Source of the DNA: Bacillota bacterium
Lineage (GTDB): Bacteria > Bacillota > UBA4882 > UBA8346
Reading direction: 5' to 3'
NCBI GenBank assembly: GCA_023417475.1
Contig: JAEZFP010000032.1
Span: 65,762-129,761, forward strand
DNA length: 64,000 bases
Below, one piece after another: positions 27,481-35,795 of the stretch. Made by a program: the position numbers and the translations under genes. Under the pieces are notes generated by a model that worked only from the letters and a program-made list of their open reading frames with translations, ran no database searches and was not told the origin of the DNA. How positions within the stretch are numbered: the stretch's first letter is position 1; every line of letters begins with the position of its first letter.

Positions 27481-27825
27481 TTATAATAAAGTTTTCAAAA
27501 AGATTAAGGAGACGATACCCAGCAAAATGCTTAAAATCGAGTTTTTGGTGGCTAAAACGATACCTGCGGTGATGATGCCGGCCCCCAGATAAGGGTTTAG
27601 CGGTGAAAGATCCAGTTTGCCATGGGGAATCAGGATGCCGGGGACGATTAAAGCGGTCAAGATGGCCACGGGAATATACTTTAATGAACGATAGACCAGA
27701 TTGGGCAAAGTGACTTTCTGCGCATAAACGAGCAGGCCGACCCGGGTGAGATGGGTGACGATTCCAATATTGGCAGTAAAAGTATAGATCCGTTTTGGGG
27801 ATTGGAAAGTATAAACTATTACCAC
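27481..27825 (-). pseudogene. AzlD-like branched-chain amino acid transport protein, solitary and possibly decayed
   Basis: The 114-residue product has AzlD features: VTHLTRVGLLVYA, LVYRSLKYIPVAILTALIVPG and a last membrane helix ILSILLGIVSLIFLKTLL. AzlD is the small partner of AzlC in exporting branched-chain amino acids or analogues. Two things look wrong: no azlC is adjacent, and the first helix, normally hydrophobic (LILGMALVTYLTR-like), is replaced by a polar segment. The only start is a GTG with no ribosome-binding site. I therefore favour a decaying remnant; a functional gene with an unrecognised upstream start is possible. Confidence 0.5.
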
Positions 27826-28037
27826 TAAAAAACGATTGGTCGCACGTGCTGGTTTTATAAGCGTTTGTTTGAGAATATTTTAAAAATTCTTCCAAAAACC
27901 ATTGCGTGCGAGTAATGGTTTGTGTTATATTATCTATAGACAATGAAATGTTTATCCGGATGAACAAAAGAGCGGCGCTTTGGCCAGAGCGCCCTCCGGA
28001 CCACGAATGTCAATCAAATTTTAGGAGGATGTAGTCA

Positions 28038-28349
28038 ATGAAACGCTCAATTTCAGAACGCCTGCGCCGGACCCAAAACATGCTGGCGGGGTTGACCGTC
28101 AATACGGAACGGCTGAACAAACGGGGCTTGGACACTCGATTTATGACCGACTTTACCATGGCGTATCAAACAACGGTTGATCTGGACAACCGTCACGAGG
28201 CCGCCAAAGCGTTTCTCAAGGAGAAAACCGCCGAATTCCACACCCAGTTGGGGAAGTTGGAGGAGTTTTACCGGGAAGCGAAAAAAACGGTGAAACTGGA
28301 GATGAGCCAGGAGTCGTGGAAAGAGTTCGGCGTTTACGACCAGCAATAA
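28038..28349 (+). CDS. small helical protein of unknown function
   Basis: I do not recognise this 103-residue protein. It is highly charged (many Lys, Arg, Glu), lacks a signal peptide and membrane segment, and is predicted almost fully helical, with a probable coiled coil over HEAAKAFLKEKTAEFHTQLG and the next 20 residues (about 53-92). A strong TTAGGAGGATG ribosome-binding site and a good terminator behind it show that it is expressed as a single gene. Expression in abundance or a structural role is inference. Confidence 0.7.
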   Translation: MKRSISERLRRTQNMLAGLTVNTERLNKRGLDTRFMTDFTMAYQTTVDLDNRHEAAKAFLKEKTAEFHTQLGKLEEFYREAKKTVKLEMSQESWKEFGVYDQQ

Positions 28350-28365
28350 CTTTTCAGTGAATATC

Positions 28366-28404
28366 AAAAGCGCGCCGTTGCCGGAAGGTGACGGCGCGTT
28401 TTGA
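28366..28404 (+). terminator. intrinsic terminator
   Basis: A GC-rich stem AAAAGCGCGCCGT / ACGGCGCGTTTT (one bulged G) with a 12-nt loop, 17 nt after the stop of the small helical protein. Confidence 0.85.
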
Positions 28405-28589
28405 TCGATGCGGACTGTTTGACAGGTATGGAATGCACGGAAAGGGATTGGCGAATCGGCAAGAAGGTTCCGCCATTCGCGCAAGAGCGCGGCGAATATT
28501 TCCGCGCAAGATCAATATATATATGTCGCACGACTGATTGATCATAGATTTTTATTACCGAATGGGAAACGAAAGGAGGCATCGTCAGC

Positions 28590-29468
28590 GTGACAATCAG
28601 GGAATGGCCATTTAAGCGCAGACCAAAAAACGCGCCCGGTTCTGCCGGAAGTCAATCACCCATTTCAACCCGCAGAGGTTCCAGGCTTTATCTATATCTC
28701 GCCTTGGCGCTGGTCGCCTGTTTGATGGTGATCGTTAACGGCCGGGTTCAACTGTTGCAGCCTGTGGCGCCGGAAGTCCGCAATGTTCATTATATCGATA
28801 CGGTTGGTCAAAATCTCCTGTTCCGGGGGGGTCTGCCACTGCACGGCAATCCCGCGGTCTTTAATTATGACGGTTTAAAGCGTGCGCTGATTCAAGCGGG
28901 AAAACGCGCCGGAGTCAAAGTTCCGGATGCTTTTTACCTATTCGACGTCAATCTTTTAAATATCGAATCGCCGGCCGATGCGCCGAGGATCTGGACGGAA
29001 CAGAGTTTTTTCCGGGCAAAGCCGGGGTTGGGCCGGATTCAGGTTTGGGGGCTCAACGGTACCGGACTCCACGTCAACGATCCGGCGCTGGCGGGCAAAC
29101 GGGAGTTTTTGGCGCGGAACCTAGATAATTGGCTCAATGATCGTTTGGCGTTCCGGATCGAGACCTTGCGGGGGTGGTTGGAAAGTCCACCCGCTCATTT
29201 CACCGGCAATCGCAATTTGCCGGTGGTATTTTACATTCATTGCGTGGCCGGTTGTGATCGCACCGGCGAGTTCAGCGGCGCGTATTACCTTCGTTATCTC
29301 GGGAAATCCTGGGAGGAAGTCAATGAATTGAATCAGACGATGTGTCCGAAAAACCGGCCGTTTGGCTGTAAAAATTACCGCGCGCTTCAGTGGTATGCCT
29401 TATGGCTCAATTTGCAACGGGGCTTCGCCTTGCATTGGTGGCAAGATTTCCGTTGCAGCGGACACTGA
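28590..29468 (+). CDS. membrane-anchored PTP-like phosphatase
   Basis: A 292-residue protein with a single membrane helix near residues 33-50 after a basic tail, so the catalytic part is probably outside the cytoplasmic membrane. The cysteine phosphatase loop HCVAGCDRTGE gives Cys218 and Arg224 in the CX5R spacing of protein tyrosine and dual-specificity phosphatases. The general acid is not obvious. Other features are a conserved-looking DTVGQNLLFRGGLPLHGN segment and Cys-rich C-terminal stretches. The start is GTG with AAAGGAGG upstream. It ends 23 nt before the GH38 gene and may be co-transcribed; substrate (phosphoprotein, phosphoinositide or sugar phosphate) is unknown. Confidence 0.7.
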   Translation: MTIREWPFKRRPKNAPGSAGSQSPISTRRGSRLYLYLALALVACLMVIVNGRVQLLQPVAPEVRNVHYIDTVGQNLLFRGGLPLHGNPAVFNYDGLKRALIQAGKRAGVKVPDAFYLFDVNLLNIESPADAPRIWTEQSFFRAKPGLGRIQVWGLNGTGLHVNDPALAGKREFLARNLDNWLNDRLAFRIETLRGWLESPPAHFTGNRNLPVVFYIHCVAGCDRTGEFSGAYYLRYLGKSWEEVNELNQTMCPKNRPFGCKNYRALQWYALWLNLQRGFALHWWQDFRCSGH

Positions 29469-29491
29469 AATCAAAGCGAAAGGGAGAACTC

Positions 29492-32400
29492 ATGCCTTAC
29501 GCGAAAGAGCAAATGCGCACTGCGATCAAGCAGGCGATTGCCAAAACGAAAGCCAAGATTTATACCGTCGTTGGGCAATTGACGTTGACTGCTTGGGTCA
29601 CTGCCGAGCCGGTCCCGTATGAATTCCGGATGACTGGCGTCAAGAAAATTCTCCAAGTCGGCGATCAATGGGGCAAACCTTGGGATTGCGCCTGGTTCCA
29701 TTTTGCGGGGGAGGTTCCCCCCGCCGCGGCCGGGAAAAAGGTGGTTTTATTGATCGATCTTGGCGGCGAAGCCTGCCTGGTCGATCAATCCGGCACTCCC
29801 ATCCAGGGCTTGACCAACGTACGTTCCCATTTTGATCGGAAATTGGGAGCTCCCGATAAACGGGTCGTTGATCTGACCGCGCCGGCGCAAGGTAACGAAA
29901 CCATTGATTATTGGGCCGACGCCAGCGCCAATGATTTGTTTGGCAGATACAGCGATCAGGGAATCGTGCAGGAAGCCGCCATTGCCGTCTGCGACGACTC
30001 CGTCAAAGCCCTTTATTACGATTTGGAGTTTTTAGATGAACTGATGGCGGTGTTGCCGGAGGACAACGCCCGCCGGGACAGCATTTTATTTTGTCTATAC
30101 CGGGCGGCGCTGATGATTGACAGCTTGACCCCGGCGGAAGTGTCCGGGGCGCGGAATGCCGTAGCCGCCGAAATTGCGAAGCGTAGCGCCACGCCATCCC
30201 TCTTTCTTAGCGCCTTGGGTCATTCCCACATCGATCTGGCTTGGTTATGGCCGCTCCGGGAGACAGTCCGGAAAGGTGCCCGGACTTTCGCCACCGCCTT
30301 AATGATGTTGCAGCGCGATTCCGACTACGTGTTTGGCGCAAGCCAGCCGCAGTTGTATCAATGGATCAAACAGTTTTATCCAATGTTGTTCGAGCGGATC
30401 AAACCCTGGGTCCGGAAAGGCCGTTGGGAGACGTTGGGCGCCATGTGGGTGGAAGCCGATACCAATCTTCCCGGCGGCGAAGCTTTGGTGCGGCAGATCT
30501 TATACGGCAAACGGTTTTTCAAACAAGAATTCGCTCAAGACATCAATTTATTATGGCTACCGGATAGTTTTGGTTTTACCGGAGCATTGCCGCAACTGAT
30601 GAAAAAGGCGGGGCTCGACTATTTTTGTACGACGAAGCTTTCCTGGAACCTGTTTGACCGATTTCCGCATCACACCTTTATTTGGCAAGGAATTGACGGC
30701 AGTTGCGTCCTGGCGCACCAACCTCCGGAAGGAACCTACAACAGTTCGGCGGCGCCTCCCGCCATTCGTCAGGCGGAAGCCGATTATCTGGATAAAGGCA
30801 ATGCGGAGTACGGCTTGGTGGTGTTTGGAATCGGAGACGGCGGCGGCGGTCCGGGTGAAGCGCATCTGGAGATGTTGCAACGGGAAAAAAGTTCCGCCGG
30901 TTTAGCGCCGGTCCGGCAGGAGCCGGCCGCCGAATTTTTCCGAAAACTGACCCGGCGCGCTGGTAACTACCGCAGCTGGCAAGGGGAGCTTTATCTGGAA
31001 CGCCATCAAGGGACCTATACCACCCAAGCCCGGACTAAACGTTACAACCGGAAGATTGAAATCGCCCTGCGCGATCTGGAGTTTTTTGCGACCTTGGCTA
31101 CGTGGTGGCGCGGCGTCCCGTATCCGGCCGCCGCTTTGGCGGCCATCTGGCACGAGGTGTTACTTTATCAATTTCACGACATGATGGCCGGTTCGGCGAT
31201 CCAGCGGGTCTATCAGGAATCGACCGCCCGTTATGAAATATTGCAGCGGCAAATTGACTTGTTACGCAGGGAAGCGCTGGACACAATCTCCGGAATGATT
31301 CAGACCGGAACAGCGCTCCGCCCGGTGGTTGTATGGAATACCACCGCTTGGGAGCGGGAGGAATGGCTCAAGATCGCCGGCCATTGGTATCGGGTCAAGG
31401 TTCCCGCCCTGGGTTACGCCGTTGTCGATTTGACGTTTCCCACCGTACTGCCGGTCACGCCGGTCGCGGGAGAGCAATGGCTGGAAAACGACCGACTGCG
31501 CTTGAGCTTGAGCGAGGGAGCGCTGGTCGAGCTGTTCGATAAAGAATGGCAACGCCAAGCGCTCAGCGGCGTCGGCAATCGCCTGGCCGTTTATGAAGAT
31601 GCCGGCGACGCCTGGGATATCCCGATCGGGTATGCGGATCGCCCGCCGGAGCGGCTGCGCTTGCGTCAGGCCATTGCCACGGTTGATGGACCCAAAGCCA
31701 GCATCAAACAGACGTTTACATGGGGAAAGTCGCTATTGGAGCAGGAGGTGGTTTTGGTCCAAGGCAGCCGCCGGATCGACTTTCACACCACAGTCGACTG
31801 GCAGGAACGGCAAAAAATGCTCCGGACCGCGTTTCCGGTGGCGGTGGTCAGTCCCGAAGCGACCTGCGAGATTCAGTTCGGCAATATCAAACGCCCGACG
31901 CATCCCAACACTACTTGGGAGATGGCGCAATATGAAGTCTGCGCCCACAAATGGATCGACCTTTCCGACACGGGCTACGGCGTGGCGTTACTCAATGACT
32001 GTAAATACGGACATCGCGTGTTTAACGATATTTTAGATCTCAATCTGTTACGGAGTCCCAACTATCCCGATCCCACCGCGGACCGGGGGCGGCACGAGTT
32101 CACCTATGCTTGTTATCCGCATCCGGGCGGCGTGGTCGAGGGGAAGGTCGTTCAAGCCGGATATGAGTTGAATATTCCCTTGACAGTGATACCGCTAACC
32201 CCAAACGGCGCGGGCGCGTTACCGCCGCAATATTCGTTGATAACGGTCGAGCCGGCCAATATCATTGTGGAAACGGTAAAATTGGCCGAAGCCGATTCCC
32301 GGATCATTATCCGGCTGTATGAAAGCGCGGGTCGGGCCAGTGTCGCCACCATTACGTTTCATTGGCCCATCCGAACCGTGGAGCTGGTTCGTTTGACGGA

Positions 32401-32497
32401 GGAAACATGCGACCAATCGGCGTTACAAGTCGGAGCGGGTAGACTCTCATTGCGCTTTGGCGCATTTGAGATTCATACCCTACGGATTGACCCATGA
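29492..32497 (+). CDS. GH38 family alpha-mannosidase
   Basis: A 1001-residue class II alpha-mannosidase, normal length for the family. The zinc-site motif GHSHIDLAWLWPLRET begins near residue 243; MWVEADTNLPGGEALVRQ and LWLPDSFGFTGALPQL (catalytic Asp region) follow, then the helical bundle and a long beta-sandwich C-terminal half. No signal peptide, so it acts on imported mannosides or endogenous glycans. The start is ATG 29492 with AAAGGGAGA; the frame is open into the previous gene but those codons are a shadow. It opens a region of sugar genes; the next gene, uxuA, has its own promoter after a terminator. Confidence 0.93.
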   Translation: MPYAKEQMRTAIKQAIAKTKAKIYTVVGQLTLTAWVTAEPVPYEFRMTGVKKILQVGDQWGKPWDCAWFHFAGEVPPAAAGKKVVLLIDLGGEACLVDQSGTPIQGLTNVRSHFDRKLGAPDKRVVDLTAPAQGNETIDYWADASANDLFGRYSDQGIVQEAAIAVCDDSVKALYYDLEFLDELMAVLPEDNARRDSILFCLYRAALMIDSLTPAEVSGARNAVAAEIAKRSATPSLFLSALGHSHIDLAWLWPLRETVRKGARTFATALMMLQRDSDYVFGASQPQLYQWIKQFYPMLFERIKPWVRKGRWETLGAMWVEADTNLPGGEALVRQILYGKRFFKQEFAQDINLLWLPDSFGFTGALPQLMKKAGLDYFCTTKLSWNLFDRFPHHTFIWQGIDGSCVLAHQPPEGTYNSSAAPPAIRQAEADYLDKGNAEYGLVVFGIGDGGGGPGEAHLEMLQREKSSAGLAPVRQEPAAEFFRKLTRRAGNYRSWQGELYLERHQGTYTTQARTKRYNRKIEIALRDLEFFATLATWWRGVPYPAAALAAIWHEVLLYQFHDMMAGSAIQRVYQESTARYEILQRQIDLLRREALDTISGMIQTGTALRPVVVWNTTAWEREEWLKIAGHWYRVKVPALGYAVVDLTFPTVLPVTPVAGEQWLENDRLRLSLSEGALVELFDKEWQRQALSGVGNRLAVYEDAGDAWDIPIGYADRPPERLRLRQAIATVDGPKASIKQTFTWGKSLLEQEVVLVQGSRRIDFHTTVDWQERQKMLRTAFPVAVVSPEATCEIQFGNIKRPTHPNTTWEMAQYEVCAHKWIDLSDTGYGVALLNDCKYGHRVFNDILDLNLLRSPNYPDPTADRGRHEFTYACYPHPGGVVEGKVVQAGYELNIPLTVIPLTPNGAGALPPQYSLITVEPANIIVETVKLAEADSRIIIRLYESAGRASVATITFHWPIRTVELVRLTEETCDQSALQVGAGRLSLRFGAFEIHTLRIDP

Positions 32498-32517
32498 TTA
32501 AAGCGGAAGACCGTATC

Positions 32518-32556
32518 AAAAAGCGTCGTTACCGGGAGGTAAACGGCGCTTTTTGG
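32518..32556 (+). terminator. intrinsic terminator of the alpha-mannosidase gene
   Basis: Stem AAAAAGCGTCGTT / AACGGCGCTTTTT with one internal mismatch and an 11-nt loop. Confidence 0.8.
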
Positions 32557-32639
32557 CGAGGGATTGATTTAACATTTTATTAACAGCGGCGTTTCCAAAA
32601 TACTAAGCTAGAAGCGGATTGTCAGAAAACGGATGTAAC

Positions 32640-32700
32640 TTTGTTATAAAAAATAACAAATTCTTATAAAGTTTGTTGCAAAGCTGACGATATTAATCGT
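32640..32700. promoter_or_regulatory. two palindromes upstream of uxuA
   Basis: TTTGTTAT / ATAACAAA with a 5-nt A loop at 32640-32660, and ACGAT-ATTA-ATCGT at 32687-32700. Both lie within 135 nt of the uxuA start and are candidate operators for a hexuronate or AraC/GntR-type regulator. No binding data are implied. Confidence 0.4.
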
Positions 32701-32773
32701 ATAATTTTAAGGCATAAAATCATTAGACTGTGAGGATATGCTGCAACAACAAAACGACATGGGGTGATGAATG

Positions 32774-33814
32774 ATGAAGCTATCCTTCAGGTGGTATGGC
32801 GCGGAAGATCCGGTGACGCTGGAGTATATCCGGCAGATCCCCGGAATGCGAAATATCGTTTCGGCTGTCTACGATGTGCCGGCGGGGGAAGTCTGGAGCA
32901 ACGAGAGCATTTTGGCGCTGAAACGTCAGATTGAGTCAGCCAAGCTCCAATTTGAAGTGGTCGAAAGCGTGCCGGTTCATGAGAGTATCAAGCTGGGCGC
33001 GGCTGACCGGGATCATTACATTGAAAATTATATCACCAATATCCAGCGGTTGGCTGCCGCCGGAATCCGCTGTATCTGTTACAATTTTATGCCGGTTTTT
33101 GACTGGACCCGGACCCAGCTGGACAAAGAGTTGGCTGACGGTTCAACGGCATTGGTGTACTACGGCGAACAGCTGCAAAAGATGAATCCCTTGACCGGCG
33201 AGTTAACGTTGCCCGGGTGGGACGCAAGCTATACCAAAGAAACCCTGACGAAGATCTTTCAACAATATGAAAGTGTCACCAGCGAACGGCTCTGGGAGAA
33301 CCTCCAATACTTTTTGGAAGCGATCGTGCCAATTGCCGAAAAATCCGGCGTCAAAATGGCGATTCACCCGGATGATCCGCCATGGCCGGTCTTTGGCCTG
33401 CCGCGGATCATTACCGGCCAAGCCAGCTTGGAGCGGTTGGTAAAAATCGTCGACAGTCCGGCGAACGGACTCGCGCTTTGTACCGGTTCCCTCGGCGCCA
33501 ATCCCAACAACAATCTTCCCGAAATCGTCGCCAAATTTGCCGCCATGGGCCGGATCCATTTCATGCACGTCCGCAACGTCAAACACGTCGCGGATGGGTT
33601 TGAGGAGAGCGCCCATTATAGCCCTTGTGGCTCCCTGGATATGGTGGCGATCTTAAAAGCCGCCTATCAAAACGGCTTTGACGGCTATATCCGTCCCGAC
33701 CACGGCCGGATGATCTGGGGCGAGACTGGGAAACCGGGCTACGGTTTGTATGACCGGGCGTTGGGGGCGCAATATATCATGGGGATTTGGGAGACGTTGA
33801 CGAAAGGTTGTTAG
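32774..33814 (+). CDS. uxuA: D-mannonate dehydratase
   Basis: A 346-residue TIM-barrel enzyme that dehydrates D-mannonate to 2-keto-3-deoxy-D-gluconate, the glucuronate branch of hexuronate breakdown. Conserved stretches are [12 protein letters not shown] at the start, [13 protein letters not shown] near residue 105, [18 protein letters not shown] (metal and substrate ligands), then [15 protein letters not shown] and [11 protein letters not shown]. The second of two adjacent ATGs (32774) fits the GGGGTGAT ribosome-binding site better. It stands alone between terminators, more than 10 kb from the uxa genes. Confidence 0.95.
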   Translation: MKLSFRWYGAEDPVTLEYIRQIPGMRNIVSAVYDVPAGEVWSNESILALKRQIESAKLQFEVVESVPVHESIKLGAADRDHYIENYITNIQRLAAAGIRCICYNFMPVFDWTRTQLDKELADGSTALVYYGEQLQKMNPLTGELTLPGWDASYTKETLTKIFQQYESVTSERLWENLQYFLEAIVPIAEKSGVKMAIHPDDPPWPVFGLPRIITGQASLERLVKIVDSPANGLALCTGSLGANPNNNLPEIVAKFAAMGRIHFMHVRNVKHVADGFEESAHYSPCGSLDMVAILKAAYQNGFDGYIRPDHGRMIWGETGKPGYGLYDRALGAQYIMGIWETLTKGC

Positions 33815-33858
33815 CGTTTCGTTTCGGGTTTTTACGTAATATAAGCAATAACGGTTAT

Positions 33859-33901
33859 AAAAAGGCCCCTTCTTTGCGATTAAATAGAGGGGGTCTTTTT
33901 A
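33859..33901 (+). terminator. intrinsic terminator of uxuA
   Basis: A 15-bp stem, AAAAAGGCCCCTTCT with AGAGGGGGTCTTTTT (two G-T pairs), with a 12-nt loop. Its last bases overlap the stop codon of the truncated antitoxin on the other strand. Confidence 0.8.
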
Positions 33902-33997
33902 AGAATGGGCGATGCTATCCCATATTTTTTCCACTAATAATAATTGTTCGGATAATTCTAATTTATTAATTTCTTTTGCAATTTCATCCGGTTTCAT
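33899..33997 (-). pseudogene. truncated addiction-module antitoxin (TIGR02574-like)
   Basis: A 32-codon reading frame beginning MKPDEIAKEINKLELSEQLL and ending VEKIWDSIAHS. The LSEQLLLVEKIWDSI core matches the N-terminal half of RelB/ParD-like addiction-module antitoxins (usually about 70 residues), where LPxEERLxLVExxWDSI is typical. It has a perfect GGAGG ribosome-binding site 9 nt before the ATG, so translation is likely. The toxin-binding C-terminal half is missing: the frame stops inside the T run of the uxuA terminator. No toxin gene is visible nearby. Best read as a remnant of a toxin-antitoxin pair. Confidence 0.65.
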
Positions 33998-34206
33998 TGA
34001 TTAAAACCTCCGGGTTTTCAAATATCTGTAAACCGCTTTTGAATTAATTATAACAGGCAAACATATTGAGAACAAGCCTAGAACTGATGGTGTGATCATC
34101 CGCTAAGCCGACTAGACTTTCCCCTTGTTACCTCCTCCAAAATATTGCATAATAAAATCTAACGACAGATTATCCCTTCGAATACTAAACCTAATAAGGA
34201 AAAACA

Positions 34207-35514
34207 ATGTCGAACCAACCAAATCAACAATATATCTCCTTGCCGTCCTTTCAAGCCGCCCTCAACTGCATCCAAAGCGGCGCCCCGATCACTTTTATCT
34301 CGGGTAAAGCCGGAACCGGCAAATCCACCTTTACCAAAAAAGAGCTGACCAAGCTCAAAGGCAACACCGCGTTTCTCTCGCCGACCGGGATTGCCGCTTT
34401 GAATATCGGGGGCCAAACCATTCATTCCTTCTTCAACTTGGAACACGGGCTGCAGTCCTTGGACCGGATTAAGAAAAGCCGACTGCCGGAGATCTTTCAA
34501 GGCCTGGATACTTTGGTCATTGACGAGATCTCGATGGTTCGGGCCGACCTAATGGATGCGGTCAATTATTCGTTGCAGATTAATCGTGGTTCGGAAGCGC
34601 CGTTTGGCGGAGTGCGGGTGGTGCTGATCGGCGATCTCTACCAGTTGCCGCCGGTGGTGCAAGCGGCGGAACGGCGTGAGTTTACCGGCGGACGTTATGC
34701 GAACCGCTACTTTTTTAACGCGTTTTCGATTCGTTCGGCGATCGTCAACCAAAATTTTCGCTACATCAAGTTTTCGGAGATCTTCCGGCAAGCCGACCCG
34801 GAGTTCATCAACCTTTTGGAGCAGGTGCGCAACTGCCGTCTCACCCCGGAACTGATTCAAACCTTAAACGGTCGCGTCTGCGCCGAGACGAGCGTAAATC
34901 AGTTGGAGGATATCACCGTCTTGACCTGCACTAATGAAGCGGCCAATCTTTATAATAGCGGCAAACTGGACGCCTTGCCGTCCGTTAAACGGCTTTACCA
35001 TGCCGACGTCACGGGCAAGTTCGCCCGCGAGGATTTTCCGACCCTGCCCATCCTGCCGTTAAAAGTCGGGGCGAAAGTGATTTTTGTCAAAAACGATCCC
35101 GGCAAGGCGTGGGTCAACGGCACCACCGGCATGATCAAAAAAATGACCGATCATCACCTGACTGTCGCAATCGGCGGCGAGGATTACATTGTCGCTAAAG
35201 AGACCTGGGAGAAGGTGCAATATCGCTTCGCCGACGGAACCTTTGAGAAGGTGGTGATCGGGACATTTCGCCAGTTCCCGCTCAAACTGGGTTGGGCTTT
35301 GACCATTCATAAAAGCCAAAGCCTGACCTTGAACAATGTCTATCTTGACACCGGCCGGGGCGCTTTTGACTCGGGCCAGATCTACGTGGCGTTAAGCCGA
35401 GTTCGCAAGCTCGATAATCTTTATCTGAAGCAACCGATCACCAACCGGGATCTGCTGATTGACGCCAGTATCAATAAATTCTTGGACTATATTGAACGAT
35501 TGGCGTGGGAGTAA
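34207..35514 (+). CDS. PIF1-like superfamily 1B helicase
   Basis: A 435-residue ATPase with SF1 helicase motifs in order: Walker A SGKAGTGKST near residues 33-42, motif Ia FLSPTGIAALNIGGQTIHSFF, Walker B LVIDEISMV, motif III LIGDLYQLPPV, and C-terminal motifs IHKSQSLTLNNVYLD and YVALSRVRKLDNLYL. It lacks the long N-terminal domain of RecD2 and fits bacterial PIF1-like 5'-to-3' helicases. The start is ATG with AAGGA. It has no functional link to the sugar genes around it and, with the antitoxin remnant upstream, suggests an insertion or rearrangement here. Confidence 0.88.
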   Translation: MSNQPNQQYISLPSFQAALNCIQSGAPITFISGKAGTGKSTFTKKELTKLKGNTAFLSPTGIAALNIGGQTIHSFFNLEHGLQSLDRIKKSRLPEIFQGLDTLVIDEISMVRADLMDAVNYSLQINRGSEAPFGGVRVVLIGDLYQLPPVVQAAERREFTGGRYANRYFFNAFSIRSAIVNQNFRYIKFSEIFRQADPEFINLLEQVRNCRLTPELIQTLNGRVCAETSVNQLEDITVLTCTNEAANLYNSGKLDALPSVKRLYHADVTGKFAREDFPTLPILPLKVGAKVIFVKNDPGKAWVNGTTGMIKKMTDHHLTVAIGGEDYIVAKETWEKVQYRFADGTFEKVVIGTFRQFPLKLGWALTIHKSQSLTLNNVYLDTGRGAFDSGQIYVALSRVRKLDNLYLKQPITNRDLLIDASINKFLDYIERLAWE

Positions 35515-35579
35515 AGGAGAAATAATCGGTCGCCGCCGGTTATCCGCTGCTATAAATTTCGTAATATGGTAAAAACCAT

Positions 35580-35612
35580 CCCCCTCTTTGTACCTGGCCA
35601 AGAGGGGGTTTT
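35580..35612 (+). terminator. intrinsic terminator of the helicase gene
   Basis: Perfect 9-bp stem CCCCCTCTT / AAGAGGGGG with an 11-nt loop and a TTTTCG tail. Confidence 0.8.
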
Positions 35613-35795
35613 CGTTATGGATTGATTAGCGCTTGTAACATTGGGATGAGTTGCCTCGGGTTCGGTTGCCCGGAAAACTAAATTTCAGATAAAAGCTTTA
35701 CAAAACGAACTAAATCATTATACGAGGCTTCAAGCTATAATTGGTTTAGAAAATGTCGTTCAAAACGAAAGATTGCACCAAAGGAGCTGTGAAAT

